Below are positions 36,807 through 44,012 of a stretch of 44,073 nt of DNA, piece by piece. A model generated the notes under the pieces. That model saw only the letters and a list, made by a program, of their open reading frames with translations. It had not been told where the DNA came from and did no database searches. A program made the translations under genes and the position numbers. The stretch's first letter is position 1. Every line of letters begins with the position of its first letter. This DNA comes from an uncultured Prevotellaceae bacterium (GTDB taxonomy: Bacteria > Bacteroidota > Bacteroidia > Bacteroidales > Bacteroidaceae). The DNA is taken from assembly GCA_902794405.1 (NCBI GenBank), contig CADBHI010000012.1, positions 1 through 44,073 of the forward strand, given 5' to 3'.

Positions 36807-38696
36807 ATGGATTATAGACTGACGGACTTTCTGCCAACGACCAAGAAGGAGTTGGAACTGAGGGGATGGGACTACATCGACATCATCCTGTTCTCGGGCG
36901 ATGCCTATGTAGACCATCCGTCGTTTGGCGCAGCCGTCATTGGACGTACACTCGAGGCTGCTGGCTATCGGGTGGCTATTGTTCCACAGCCCGACTGGCA
37001 CGGCGACTTCCGCGACTTCAAGAAGCTTGGTCGCCCACGCCTGTTTTTTGGCATTTGTCCTGGCTGCATGGATTCAATGGTCAACAAGTACACTGCCGCC
37101 CGTCGCCTGCGTTCTGAGGATGCCTATTCTCCTGACGGGCGTCATGACCTGCGGCCAGAGTACCCCACCATCGTCTACACCAAGATTCTCAAACAGCTCT
37201 TCCCTGACATCCCCGTCATCCTCGGCGGCATCGAAGCCTCCTTGCGCCGAGTTACTCACTACGACTATTGGCAGGACCGTCTGCGCCCATGCATTCTCTG
37301 TGATTCTGGTGCCGACCTTATTATTTATGGTATGGGCGAAAAGCCCATTGTCGAACTGGCTCAAAGAGTGTCCGATGGCTTCTCCATCGGAACTATGACC
37401 GACATCCCACAAACCGTCTATCTGGCTTCCGAAGTCACTCCGACTGCCGACGACATCGTCCTCCACAGCCATGAGGAGTGCCTACGCGATAAGCGAGCCC
37501 AAGCCGAGAACTTCCGCCACGTCGAAGAGCAGTCCAACATGATGCACGCCCACCGAATCCTCCAGCCCCTGAAAAGCCCTCGTTCCTCAGAATCCTCCCT
37601 GGGACAAACCGTTGTCGTCAACCCTCCCTACCCTCCGATGACCACCACAGAGCTCGACGCCAGCTTCGACCTCCCCTACACCCGCCAGCCCCATCCGAAG
37701 TATAAGGGCAAGCGCATACCTGCCTACGACATGATTAAGTTCTCGGTCAACATCCATCGAGGATGCTTCGGCGGCTGTGCTTTCTGTACCATCTCGGCCC
37801 ATCAGGGCAAGTTCATCACCTGCCGTTCCAAGGACAATATATTAAAAGAGGTGAAACAGGTCACCGAGATGCCCGACTTCAAAGGCTACCTCAGCGACCT
37901 TGGCGGACCATCGGCTAATATGTATGGCATGCACGGACGAAACCTCAATGCCTGCGAGAAATGCAAACGCCCCAGCTGCATCCATCCTCAGATTTGTCCG
38001 AATCTCGACACCAACCATTCACGTCTGCTCGAAGTCTATCGTGCCGTCGACGCCCTGCCAGGCATCAAGAAAAGCTTCATCGGTAGTGGTGTGCGCTACG
38101 ACCTATTATTATATAAGAGTCGCGACGAGGCAGCCAACCGTGCCGCCCAGGAGTACACCCGAGAGCTCATCACCCGTCATGTCAGCGGACGACTGAAAGT
38201 TGCTCCTGAGCACACCAGCGACCGTGTGTTGCAACTCATGCGCAAACCCTCGTTTCAGCAGTTCTTCGACTTCAAGCGCATTTTTGACCGCATCAACGCC
38301 GAGGAGCATTTGAACCAGCAGATTATTCCCTACTTCATCTCCAGCCACCCTGGCTGTCATGAGGAAGACATGGCCCAGCTGGCCGCCATCACCCGCAAGT
38401 TAGGCTTCCATCTGGAGCAGGTGCAGGACTTCACGCCCACTCCCATGACCACAGCCACCGAGATGTGGTACACAGGCTACGACCCATATACCCTCGAGCC
38501 CGTGTTCAGTGCCAAGACCCCACGCGAGAAAGAAGCCCAGCGCCAATATTTCTTCTGGTATAAGGACACCCCCAAAAATGCCCATAAATCCCATCAAGCC
38601 CATAATCCCCAAAGGCCCCCTCATGACAATCCTCGAACAAACCCTCATCCCCAAAAACCTGGCAATGAAAAGCGAGGACGGCATCGTCGTCACTGA
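36807..38696 (+). CDS. YgiQ-family radical SAM protein
   Basis: This is a 629-residue radical SAM enzyme of the YgiQ/UPF0313 family. The iron-sulfur motif CxxxCxxC is in HRGCFGGCAFC. An N-terminal cobalamin-binding-like region (VDHPSFGAAVIGRTLEAAGYRVAIV) and the conserved GGIEASLRR block precede it. The reaction is unknown. Residues beyond about 585 are Pro/His/Lys-rich, partly a 9-bp repeat, and their codons overlap the next gene by 74 nt. The conserved part thus ends near residue 585 and the tail is probably a read-through extension. Confidence 0.9.
   Translation: MDYRLTDFLPTTKKELELRGWDYIDIILFSGDAYVDHPSFGAAVIGRTLEAAGYRVAIVPQPDWHGDFRDFKKLGRPRLFFGICPGCMDSMVNKYTAARRLRSEDAYSPDGRHDLRPEYPTIVYTKILKQLFPDIPVILGGIEASLRRVTHYDYWQDRLRPCILCDSGADLIIYGMGEKPIVELAQRVSDGFSIGTMTDIPQTVYLASEVTPTADDIVLHSHEECLRDKRAQAENFRHVEEQSNMMHAHRILQPLKSPRSSESSLGQTVVVNPPYPPMTTTELDASFDLPYTRQPHPKYKGKRIPAYDMIKFSVNIHRGCFGGCAFCTISAHQGKFITCRSKDNILKEVKQVTEMPDFKGYLSDLGGPSANMYGMHGRNLNACEKCKRPSCIHPQICPNLDTNHSRLLEVYRAVDALPGIKKSFIGSGVRYDLLLYKSRDEAANRAAQEYTRELITRHVSGRLKVAPEHTSDRVLQLMRKPSFQQFFDFKRIFDRINAEEHLNQQIIPYFISSHPGCHEEDMAQLAAITRKLGFHLEQVQDFTPTPMTTATEMWYTGYDPYTLEPVFSAKTPREKEAQRQYFFWYKDTPKNAHKSHQAHNPQRPPHDNPRTNPHPQKPGNEKRGRHRRH
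38579..38614 (+). repeat. 9-bp x4 degenerate repeat in the ygiQ tail
   Basis: TGCCCATAA, ATCCCATCA, AGCCCATAA and TCCCCAAAG follow each other in register (38579-38614). In the ygiQ frame each gives a three-residue unit of the form x-A/S-H. The next gene begins 9 nt after the last unit. Confidence 0.75.
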
Positions 38697-39450
38697 CAAC
38701 TTCATTGCCGTCATCGACGGCTCTACATCGAAGACCAACCGCCGCCACAACAGCCGCATGACAAACGGCCGCTATGCAATGACCATCGTCAGCGACTACG
38801 TCAGCAGCATGCCCGCCAACACCTCGTGCCACCAGTTCTGTATCGGCGTTACTGCCGCCATCCGCAAACGTTACTTGCCTTTCTGGAAACGCGACAAGCA
38901 GGCTGTCATCAACCACCTGCAGCAGCATCCCGAAGAGCGTCTCTGTGCCTCAGCTGCCATCTATAGCCGACTGCGTCGCGAGGTGTGGCTTGTAGGCGAC
39001 TGCCAATGTCTGATTGGTGGTGAATTCTACGAAAACCCCAAACCCTACGAAGAGGTACTGGCCAGAATGCGAGCTGAGAAAGTGAAGGAACTGCTGGCTG
39101 AGGGCAAGACGGCCGACGAGATTCTTGCCAACGACGTGGCCCGTCAGTCGGTCATTCCTCGGATGCTCCAGGAAATGCAAAACCAGAACGTCACATACGC
39201 CGTCATCGACGGCTTTCCCATTCCCGAACAAAAGGTATCCGTCCTCACACTCGACTTCCGCCCCAGGGAGATTGTGCTGTCCACCGACGGCTATCCCTTC
39301 CTCTGCCCTACCCTTGCCGAGAGCGAAGCCAAGCTTGCACAGCAACGCCATGACGACCCGCTCAACATCGGCACTTTCAAGGCCACCAAAGGTTTCACGC
39401 CTGGCAACAATTCTTTCGACGACCGCACCTATATTCGTTTCGAAATCTAA
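38623..39450 (+). CDS. PPM (PP2C)-like phosphatase protein
   Basis: The 275-residue protein matches the PPM fold at four places: an N-terminal ED (18-19) with AVIDGS at 29-34 (Asp32-Gly33), VGDC at 124-127, LSTDG at 219-223 and DDRTYI at 266-271. The last resembles the terminal DNxTv motif of PP2C. These are the metal-binding acids of the family, so an active protein phosphatase is plausible. The start was chosen at ATG 38623, inside the ygiQ coding sequence by 74 nt. The substrate is unknown. The long helical insert (130-190) is unlike standard PP2C. Confidence 0.7.
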   Translation: MTILEQTLIPKNLAMKSEDGIVVTDNFIAVIDGSTSKTNRRHNSRMTNGRYAMTIVSDYVSSMPANTSCHQFCIGVTAAIRKRYLPFWKRDKQAVINHLQQHPEERLCASAAIYSRLRREVWLVGDCQCLIGGEFYENPKPYEEVLARMRAEKVKELLAEGKTADEILANDVARQSVIPRMLQEMQNQNVTYAVIDGFPIPEQKVSVLTLDFRPREIVLSTDGYPFLCPTLAESEAKLAQQRHDDPLNIGTFKATKGFTPGNNSFDDRTYIRFEI

Positions 39451-39460
39451 CAAAAAAAGT

Positions 39461-40078
39461 ATGAAGAAGATATTGTTCCTACACGGATTCTATGCCAGTG
39501 GCCAGTGCGTACCGGCAATGGCTCTGCGCGAGGCTTTCACTGGACGTGCGGAGGTGATAACGCCCGACTTGCCGATGCACCCAAAGGAGGCAGTCAGATT
39601 CATCCGTGAATTGATAGACCGTGAGCAGCCAGACCTCTTGATAGGCAACAGCTGCGGAGCGTTCTATGCTCAGATGGTAGCTCCTGTCGTGGGCATTCCA
39701 GCCTTGCTGGGCAATCCACACTTCAGGATGACGGAGTTCCTGAAGCAGCGCATCGGCGAACATCAGTACAAGTCGCCACGAAAAGACGGCAACCAAAACT
39801 TTGTCATCGATGAAGCCTTGATTGAGGAGTTCGCCGAAATGGAGGCCACTCAATTTAGAAACTGCCGACCTGACTTTCAAGACCGCATCTGGGGCTTGTT
39901 CGGCGAACAGGACACGTTGGCTCACTTTGAGCCACTCTTCTTGCAGCACTACCACCGTTCGTTCCACTTCCCCGGCGGCCATACCCCCACAGCAGATGAA
40001 GTCCGTGACTGGTACGTGCCATTGGCCAAAAAGATGTTGGATAATGCCTATACAAATCAGCATCGTACAAAACAATAA
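39461..40078 (+). CDS. YqiA-like alpha/beta-hydrolase esterase
   Basis: The 205-residue product has the N-terminal ILFLHGF, the nucleophile motif GNSCG (Ser64 in residues 62-66), and a late FPGGHTPTADEV that supplies the His. This matches YqiA/YcfP-like esterases. It starts 10 nt after the PPM-like gene. The start at 39461 was chosen because longer frames overlap the upstream gene in another frame. It could cleave a short acyl ester, with no stated substrate. Confidence 0.82.
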   Translation: MKKILFLHGFYASGQCVPAMALREAFTGRAEVITPDLPMHPKEAVRFIRELIDREQPDLLIGNSCGAFYAQMVAPVVGIPALLGNPHFRMTEFLKQRIGEHQYKSPRKDGNQNFVIDEALIEEFAEMEATQFRNCRPDFQDRIWGLFGEQDTLAHFEPLFLQHYHRSFHFPGGHTPTADEVRDWYVPLAKKMLDNAYTNQHRTKQ

Positions 40079-40093
40079 TTCCTAAATTATTAG

Positions 40094-40101
40094 TAACTTT
40101 G
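40094..40101 (+). promoter_or_regulatory. -7 element before the HAD phosphatase gene
   Basis: TAACTTTG lies 22 nt before the ATG at 40124. No clear TTTG is at -33. It suggests a new transcript starts here. Confidence 0.5.
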
Positions 40102-40123
40102 GCCTCTGATTTAAAAAAATTAC

Positions 40124-40771
40124 ATGAGCATAAAACTGATTATATTCGACTTCGACGGGACGCTGGGCGACACCAGACGGAACATCGTCACGACCATGCA
40201 GATGACCATCAAGGAACTGCAACTGCCAAGTCGCACTGAGGCAGAGTGTGCATCCACTATAGGGTTACCGTTGGATGGATGCTTCAGGGCACTGTTCCCT
40301 GACATTCAGGATGATCTGATCCCCCGCTGCGCTGAGACCTACCACAGGATCTTTAATGAGAATCTCCAGAAAATTACGCCAGAAGCCTTTCCTGGCGTCG
40401 TCAAGACCTTGAAAACTCTGAAGGAGCAAGGTCTCGTGCTCACCATCGCATCGTCCCGTTCGCGCAATTCCCTTACGGAGCTGACTCGCGACATGGGCAT
40501 TGCAGACTACATCTCTTATTTAATAGGGGCTGATGACGTGAAGGAAGCGAAGCCCAAGCCGGAACCTGTGTTGAAGACGCTTACTGCGATGCACTATGCT
40601 GCCAGTGAGACGCTGGTTGTAGGAGATATGGCCGTCGACATTCTGATGGGAGCCAATGCGGGGACAAAGACTTGTGGCGTGACTTGGGGCAACGGAAGCA
40701 GAGAGGCGCTCAAAGAAGCCGGAGCCGATTATGTCATCGAAAAAATGGAGGAACTTATTGATTTACAATAG
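40124..40771 (+). CDS. HAD-family phosphatase, phosphoglycolate phosphatase-like
   Basis: The 215-residue protein has the HAD nucleophile motif DFDGT (residues 9-13), a Thr/Ser motif (IASSRSR), a conserved Lys near KPKPEPV and the GDMAVD metal motif. It resembles Gph/pyrophosphatase PpaX-like members. The natural substrate cannot be deduced. It is followed after 4 nt by the cupin-MsrA fusion gene. Confidence 0.85.
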   Translation: MSIKLIIFDFDGTLGDTRRNIVTTMQMTIKELQLPSRTEAECASTIGLPLDGCFRALFPDIQDDLIPRCAETYHRIFNENLQKITPEAFPGVVKTLKTLKEQGLVLTIASSRSRNSLTELTRDMGIADYISYLIGADDVKEAKPKPEPVLKTLTAMHYAASETLVVGDMAVDILMGANAGTKTCGVTWGNGSREALKEAGADYVIEKMEELIDLQ

Positions 40772-40775
40772 CAAG

Positions 40776-41684
40776 ATGATGAAGATAATAGACGAACAAT
40801 TAATGGACGGACTGGCTGAGGAAGCCAAGAAGTCGCCGAGACTGAGGAAGAACTACAACTTCCATCAGAGCCTTCAGGACAAGTGCCACCGATTCCTCAA
40901 CGCGTTGGAGCCAGGCACTTTCATCCCTGTGCATCACCATCCCGACAAGGACGAGACCTTCGTGATACTAAGGGGAAAGGTCCGCGTTACGACCTATAAT
41001 GACGAGGGCAAGATAGTGGAATCGTGTGTCATCAGCCAGGAGAGTGGCCGCTATGGCGTGGACATTCCTAAGAACGTCTGGCACGGATTAGAGTGCTTAG
41101 AGCCAAGCGTCCTGTTAGAGTGCAAGGCCGGTCCGTTCGTAGAGCATGAGGTAGACGGGATTCTGGAAACAAAGCCCACGAAGGATATTTACCTTGCTGG
41201 GGGCTGCTTCTGGGGAACGGAGCACTATTTCAAGCAGATTGAGGGTGTAGCCTTGACGGAAGTGGGATTTGCTAACGGACACACGGAGAATCCTACTTAC
41301 AAAGAGGTGTATACCGACCAGACGGGCTTTGCTGAGACGGTATTTGTGCGGTTCTATCCCGATGTGGTCAGTCTCAAGTTCCTGTTGCAGATGTTTTTCA
41401 AGGCCATCGAACCCACCAGTCTCAACAAGCAGGGACACGACGAGGGCACACGCTATCGTACTGGTGTCTACTATACCGACCCAGCGGATCTGCCTGTGAT
41501 TGAAAAGGTATTTGCCGAAGAGCAGAAAAGCTACAATCAGCCCTTGGCCGTTGAGAAACTGCCTCTACAGAACTTCTACACGGCAGAAGAGTATCATCAG
41601 GACTACCTCGACAAGAATCCCGATGGCTATTGTCACCTTCCTCAATCGCTGTTTGAGTTTGCAAGGAATGCTCGACCAAAGTAG
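40776..41684 (+). CDS. WbuC-type cupin fused to MsrA
   Basis: This 302-residue protein joins two domains. Residues 1-120 are a WbuC-like cupin with metal-type His53-55 (HHHP), Glu60 and His103. Residues about 127-302 are a methionine sulfoxide reductase A with the catalytic motif GCFWG (Cys134), YRTGVYY and a candidate resolving Cys286. MsrA reduces methionine-S-sulfoxide in proteins. The start MMKIIDEQ (40776) was preferred over an upstream ATG that overlaps the HAD gene. No frameshift was needed for the fusion. Confidence 0.87.
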   Translation: MMKIIDEQLMDGLAEEAKKSPRLRKNYNFHQSLQDKCHRFLNALEPGTFIPVHHHPDKDETFVILRGKVRVTTYNDEGKIVESCVISQESGRYGVDIPKNVWHGLECLEPSVLLECKAGPFVEHEVDGILETKPTKDIYLAGGCFWGTEHYFKQIEGVALTEVGFANGHTENPTYKEVYTDQTGFAETVFVRFYPDVVSLKFLLQMFFKAIEPTSLNKQGHDEGTRYRTGVYYTDPADLPVIEKVFAEEQKSYNQPLAVEKLPLQNFYTAEEYHQDYLDKNPDGYCHLPQSLFEFARNARPK

Positions 41685-41727
41685 AATCGAGCATCCGTAT
41701 AGACCATTATGTATGAAGATGAGTAAT

Positions 41728-42150
41728 ATGAAAAGATTAACTTTTACATTCGTATTTATGGCCTTGTTATTATGTTCTTGTAGTAATAAGGCTGATGTGG
41801 CACAGTCCTCTGATGCGCAAACGGAAGATACGCTAAAAACCATTACGGCAGAAATGGCTTACGAGGGCGTGAACAACTATTGCCATAAGGAATATGACTG
41901 GAGCGTAGCCGAGAATAATCCCGACATCATGTATGTACAGATGGGCGAAGAGACGGACTCTGCATTTCAAGTGGTATTCCGCAGCTATACTGGTGCCTTT
42001 GTCCATTTCTATGTCAATAAAACAAGTGGCACCACAAGAATGGTGGAGGAAGTGCCGTCCCTCAATGTTGAGGTGGATGCAGGAACCATTGATCTGTTTG
42101 AATATTTAGTGAAAAGAACTGAAAACTCATCGAGATATCATGTGGACTAA
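41728..42150 (+). CDS. Small lipoprotein, unknown function
   Basis: The 140-residue product has a lipoprotein signal (MKRLTFTFVFMALLLCSCSN). The mature part is acidic with no recognised domain. An ATG 15 nt upstream (41713) is also in frame. The stop overlaps the CcsA start by 11 nt. Because it precedes a cytochrome c assembly gene, it could be a periplasmic factor for that process, but this is only positional. Confidence 0.65.
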   Translation: MKRLTFTFVFMALLLCSCSNKADVAQSSDAQTEDTLKTITAEMAYEGVNNYCHKEYDWSVAENNPDIMYVQMGEETDSAFQVVFRSYTGAFVHFYVNKTSGTTRMVEEVPSLNVEVDAGTIDLFEYLVKRTENSSRYHVD

Positions 42151-43528
42151 CCCCTGGAGCATGAAAGAGGGCTTCCTCATTGGAGGAGGTCTTGTCTTTG
42201 CAGGACTGGCGCTGCAACTGAGCGTTGGACCAGTAGTGTGGGAGGCCTTTACATGGCCGGCTAATGGTATTGTGCTGGCAGGTTTCTTGGCCATCATCGC
42301 CCTCGTATACATATTAAGGAAGAAGGTGTATGCCTTCCAGTTTATCAGCACGTATCAGGCGGCAATACCGGCAATGGTTTACGCTGTGGTGCTGACAATT
42401 ATCATGGGTCTGACGCGCCAGCAACTCAATGGCACATGGCTTAATAACATGCTGTCGTTCTGGCCGTTCGTGCTCATCTATGTGTATATCGCGGTGATCC
42501 TCGGTGTTGTTACACTTAAGCGGTTGTGTTTGTTGCGATTCCATCGCAACATACGGAACATCGCTTTCCTGCTGAACCACTTGGGGCTGTTTCTTGCCCT
42601 TACGATGGCAACCCTTGGCAATGCCGATATGCAGCGGGTGAAGATGATTTGTGGTGTAGGCGAGCCTGAATGGAGAGCATTGGAACAGAACGGTGCCATC
42701 AAGGAGATGCCGATAGCCATCGAACTGAAGAAGTTCATCATGGAAACCTACGACAACGGTTCGCCCAAGCGCTTTGCCTCGGAGATTCAGATCCTGACGA
42801 AATCGGGCAAAAACATCGAAACTACTATTGATGTGAACAAGCCCTACGAGGTGGACGGCTGGAAAATCTATCAGTACGGCTACGACACACAGATGGGTGC
42901 TCAGAGCCAGATTTCGATACTCGAACTGGTGAGCGACCCGTGGCTGCCATGGGTTTATGCGGGCTTCTATATGATGCTGGCAGGTGCGGTGCTCATGACG
43001 CTGATGGTTTTGTGGAGACGATTGAGAAAGGCTACAAGTAAGGCGCTCTGGATATACTTCGGCCTCGCTGTCTTCGCATCCATCTTTGCCTACTTCTTCT
43101 TTGACAGTTACAACACGAAGACACTGGTGCCTGCCCTTCAGAGTCCCTGGTTTGCGCCTCACGTATTTGTCTATATATTCGCATACACCCTGCTTGGCGT
43201 AGCTGTCGTCATCGCCTGGTGGAAATTAGCCGACGACCTCGTCTATGTAAGCCTTGCCTTCCTCACCATCGGTATGCTTTTTGGCGCACTCTGGGCGAAG
43301 GAAGCCTGGGGCCACTACTGGTCGTGGGACCCCAAGGAGACGTGGGCCGCCATCACCTGGCTTGCATACCTTATATATATACATTACCGTCAGCTCCCTC
43401 GCCATCGCAATCGGCTGGCCCTCTGGATGCTCATCATTTCCTTCGTTCTCCTGCAAATGTGTTGGTGGGGCATCAATTACCTCCCCTCCGCCCAAGGCTC
43501 GAGCGTACATACCTATAGCAGCAAATAA
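42140..43528 (+). CDS. Cytochrome c assembly protein, ResB-like/CcsA fusion
   Basis: The 462-residue membrane protein combines a short ResB-like part (about 1-280) with a CcsA-type part. The CcsA part includes the haem-handling WWD-like domain at about 386-412 (WAKEAWGHYWSWDPKETWAAITW), with likely haem-ligand His341 and His457. It should deliver haem to apocytochrome c at the periplasmic face (system II). A fusion of this kind is known for NrfI-like proteins, but the ResB part here is much reduced. No cytochrome or nrf gene is near. The lipoprotein upstream overlaps it. Confidence 0.85.
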   Translation: MWTNPWSMKEGFLIGGGLVFAGLALQLSVGPVVWEAFTWPANGIVLAGFLAIIALVYILRKKVYAFQFISTYQAAIPAMVYAVVLTIIMGLTRQQLNGTWLNNMLSFWPFVLIYVYIAVILGVVTLKRLCLLRFHRNIRNIAFLLNHLGLFLALTMATLGNADMQRVKMICGVGEPEWRALEQNGAIKEMPIAIELKKFIMETYDNGSPKRFASEIQILTKSGKNIETTIDVNKPYEVDGWKIYQYGYDTQMGAQSQISILELVSDPWLPWVYAGFYMMLAGAVLMTLMVLWRRLRKATSKALWIYFGLAVFASIFAYFFFDSYNTKTLVPALQSPWFAPHVFVYIFAYTLLGVAVVIAWWKLADDLVYVSLAFLTIGMLFGALWAKEAWGHYWSWDPKETWAAITWLAYLIYIHYRQLPRHRNRLALWMLIISFVLLQMCWWGINYLPSAQGSSVHTYSSK

Positions 43529-43532
43529 ACAA

Positions 43533-43646
43533 CGCACTGCGGAGCAACTTTACATTGTCCTCGCTCATCAGGCCAGAGTCTGCCACCACCACAAAGTCTT
43601 CACCCAGGTTGAAACGCTGGATCATATCGAGGAATAGAGCCCACAC
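43533..43646 (-). pseudogene. IS4/IS1634-type transposase remnant
   Basis: Translating the minus strand gives ALFLDMIQRFNLGEDF followed by FVVVADSGLMSEDNVKLL, which resembles the DDE catalytic region of IS1634-like transposases. Only about 38 codons are intact, with no start, stop or terminal inverted repeats. The fragment begins 5 nt after the CcsA stop. It marks an old insertion. Confidence 0.65.
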
Positions 43647-43655
43647 ACCACGATT

Positions 43656-43675
43656 CTCCCCCTAAGTAGGGGGAG
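43656..43675. repeat. Perfect 9-bp palindrome
   Basis: CTCCCCCTA, two bases and TAGGGGGAG form a perfect hairpin. It lies between the transposase remnant and the smalltalk terminator. A smaller hairpin follows at 43683-43699 (GGGTCT with AGACCC). Similar GC-rich palindromes occur as interspersed repeats in this group. Confidence 0.75.
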
Positions 43676-43746
43676 CCAGAGGGGGTCTGATCAAGACCCT
43701 TCTTGCGTCCCTTCGGTAGCGTCTCGCTATGCTCGCCGAGCACACC

Positions 43747-43786
43747 AAAAAGAGAGGGCCATGCCCTCTGCACAGCCCTCTCTTTT
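43747..43786 (-). terminator. Terminator downstream of the smalltalk gene
   Basis: A perfect 12-bp stem, AAAAGAGAGGGC with GCCCTCTCTTTT (43748-43759 and 43775-43786 on the plus strand), ends in TTTTT on the minus strand. It is 12 nt after the smalltalk stop. Confidence 0.85.
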
Positions 43787-43797
43787 CAGTTGATGAT

Positions 43798-43920
43798 TCA
43801 GAATACCACGGGCCCAAGGCCCATACAGCTGGTCGTTCCTAATGCCGTCAGCGCAGCCGTAGCGGCAGCGATGAGGATTCGCAGTCCAATCTCCCAAAGG
43901 GAGCTCTTGCCATTCTTCAT
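43798..43920 (-). CDS. Smalltalk-like small protein
   Basis: The 40-residue product has a Lys-rich start (MKNGKSSLWEIGL), a hydrophobic helix (RILIAAATAALTALG) and TTSCMG, which is close to a lipobox. This matches the 'smalltalk' family of very short Bacteroidetes proteins, often found beside HU-like genes. The gene has a strong AGGAGG site 6-11 nt before the start, rare in this phylum, and ends in a good terminator. It is too short for most gene finders. Its function is unknown. Confidence 0.78.
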   Translation of the reverse strand: MKNGKSSLWEIGLRILIAAATAALTALGTTSCMGLGPVVF

Positions 43921-43958
43921 TTTTTACCTCCTTTTTTAGTTAGGTGAGTGGTGATTTT

Positions 43959-44004
43959 TAGTGGATGGTGTATTCTCCATCCACTATCCACCATCCACTA
44001 TCCA
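43959..44004 (-). repeat. Hairpin and 14-bp x2 repeat before the smalltalk gene
   Basis: TAGTGGATGG (43959-43968) pairs perfectly with CCATCCACTA (43977-43986). Overlapping it, CCATCCACTATCCA occurs twice in tandem at 43977-43990 and 43991-44004. It sits between the HU-like gene and smalltalk. Confidence 0.85.
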
Positions 44005-44012
44005 CAAAAAGC

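Noticed and set aside
42314-43162. 282-codon minus-strand open frame opposite the CcsA gene
   Set aside because: His- and Arg-rich translation without a domain; the CcsA motif on the plus strand is decisive.
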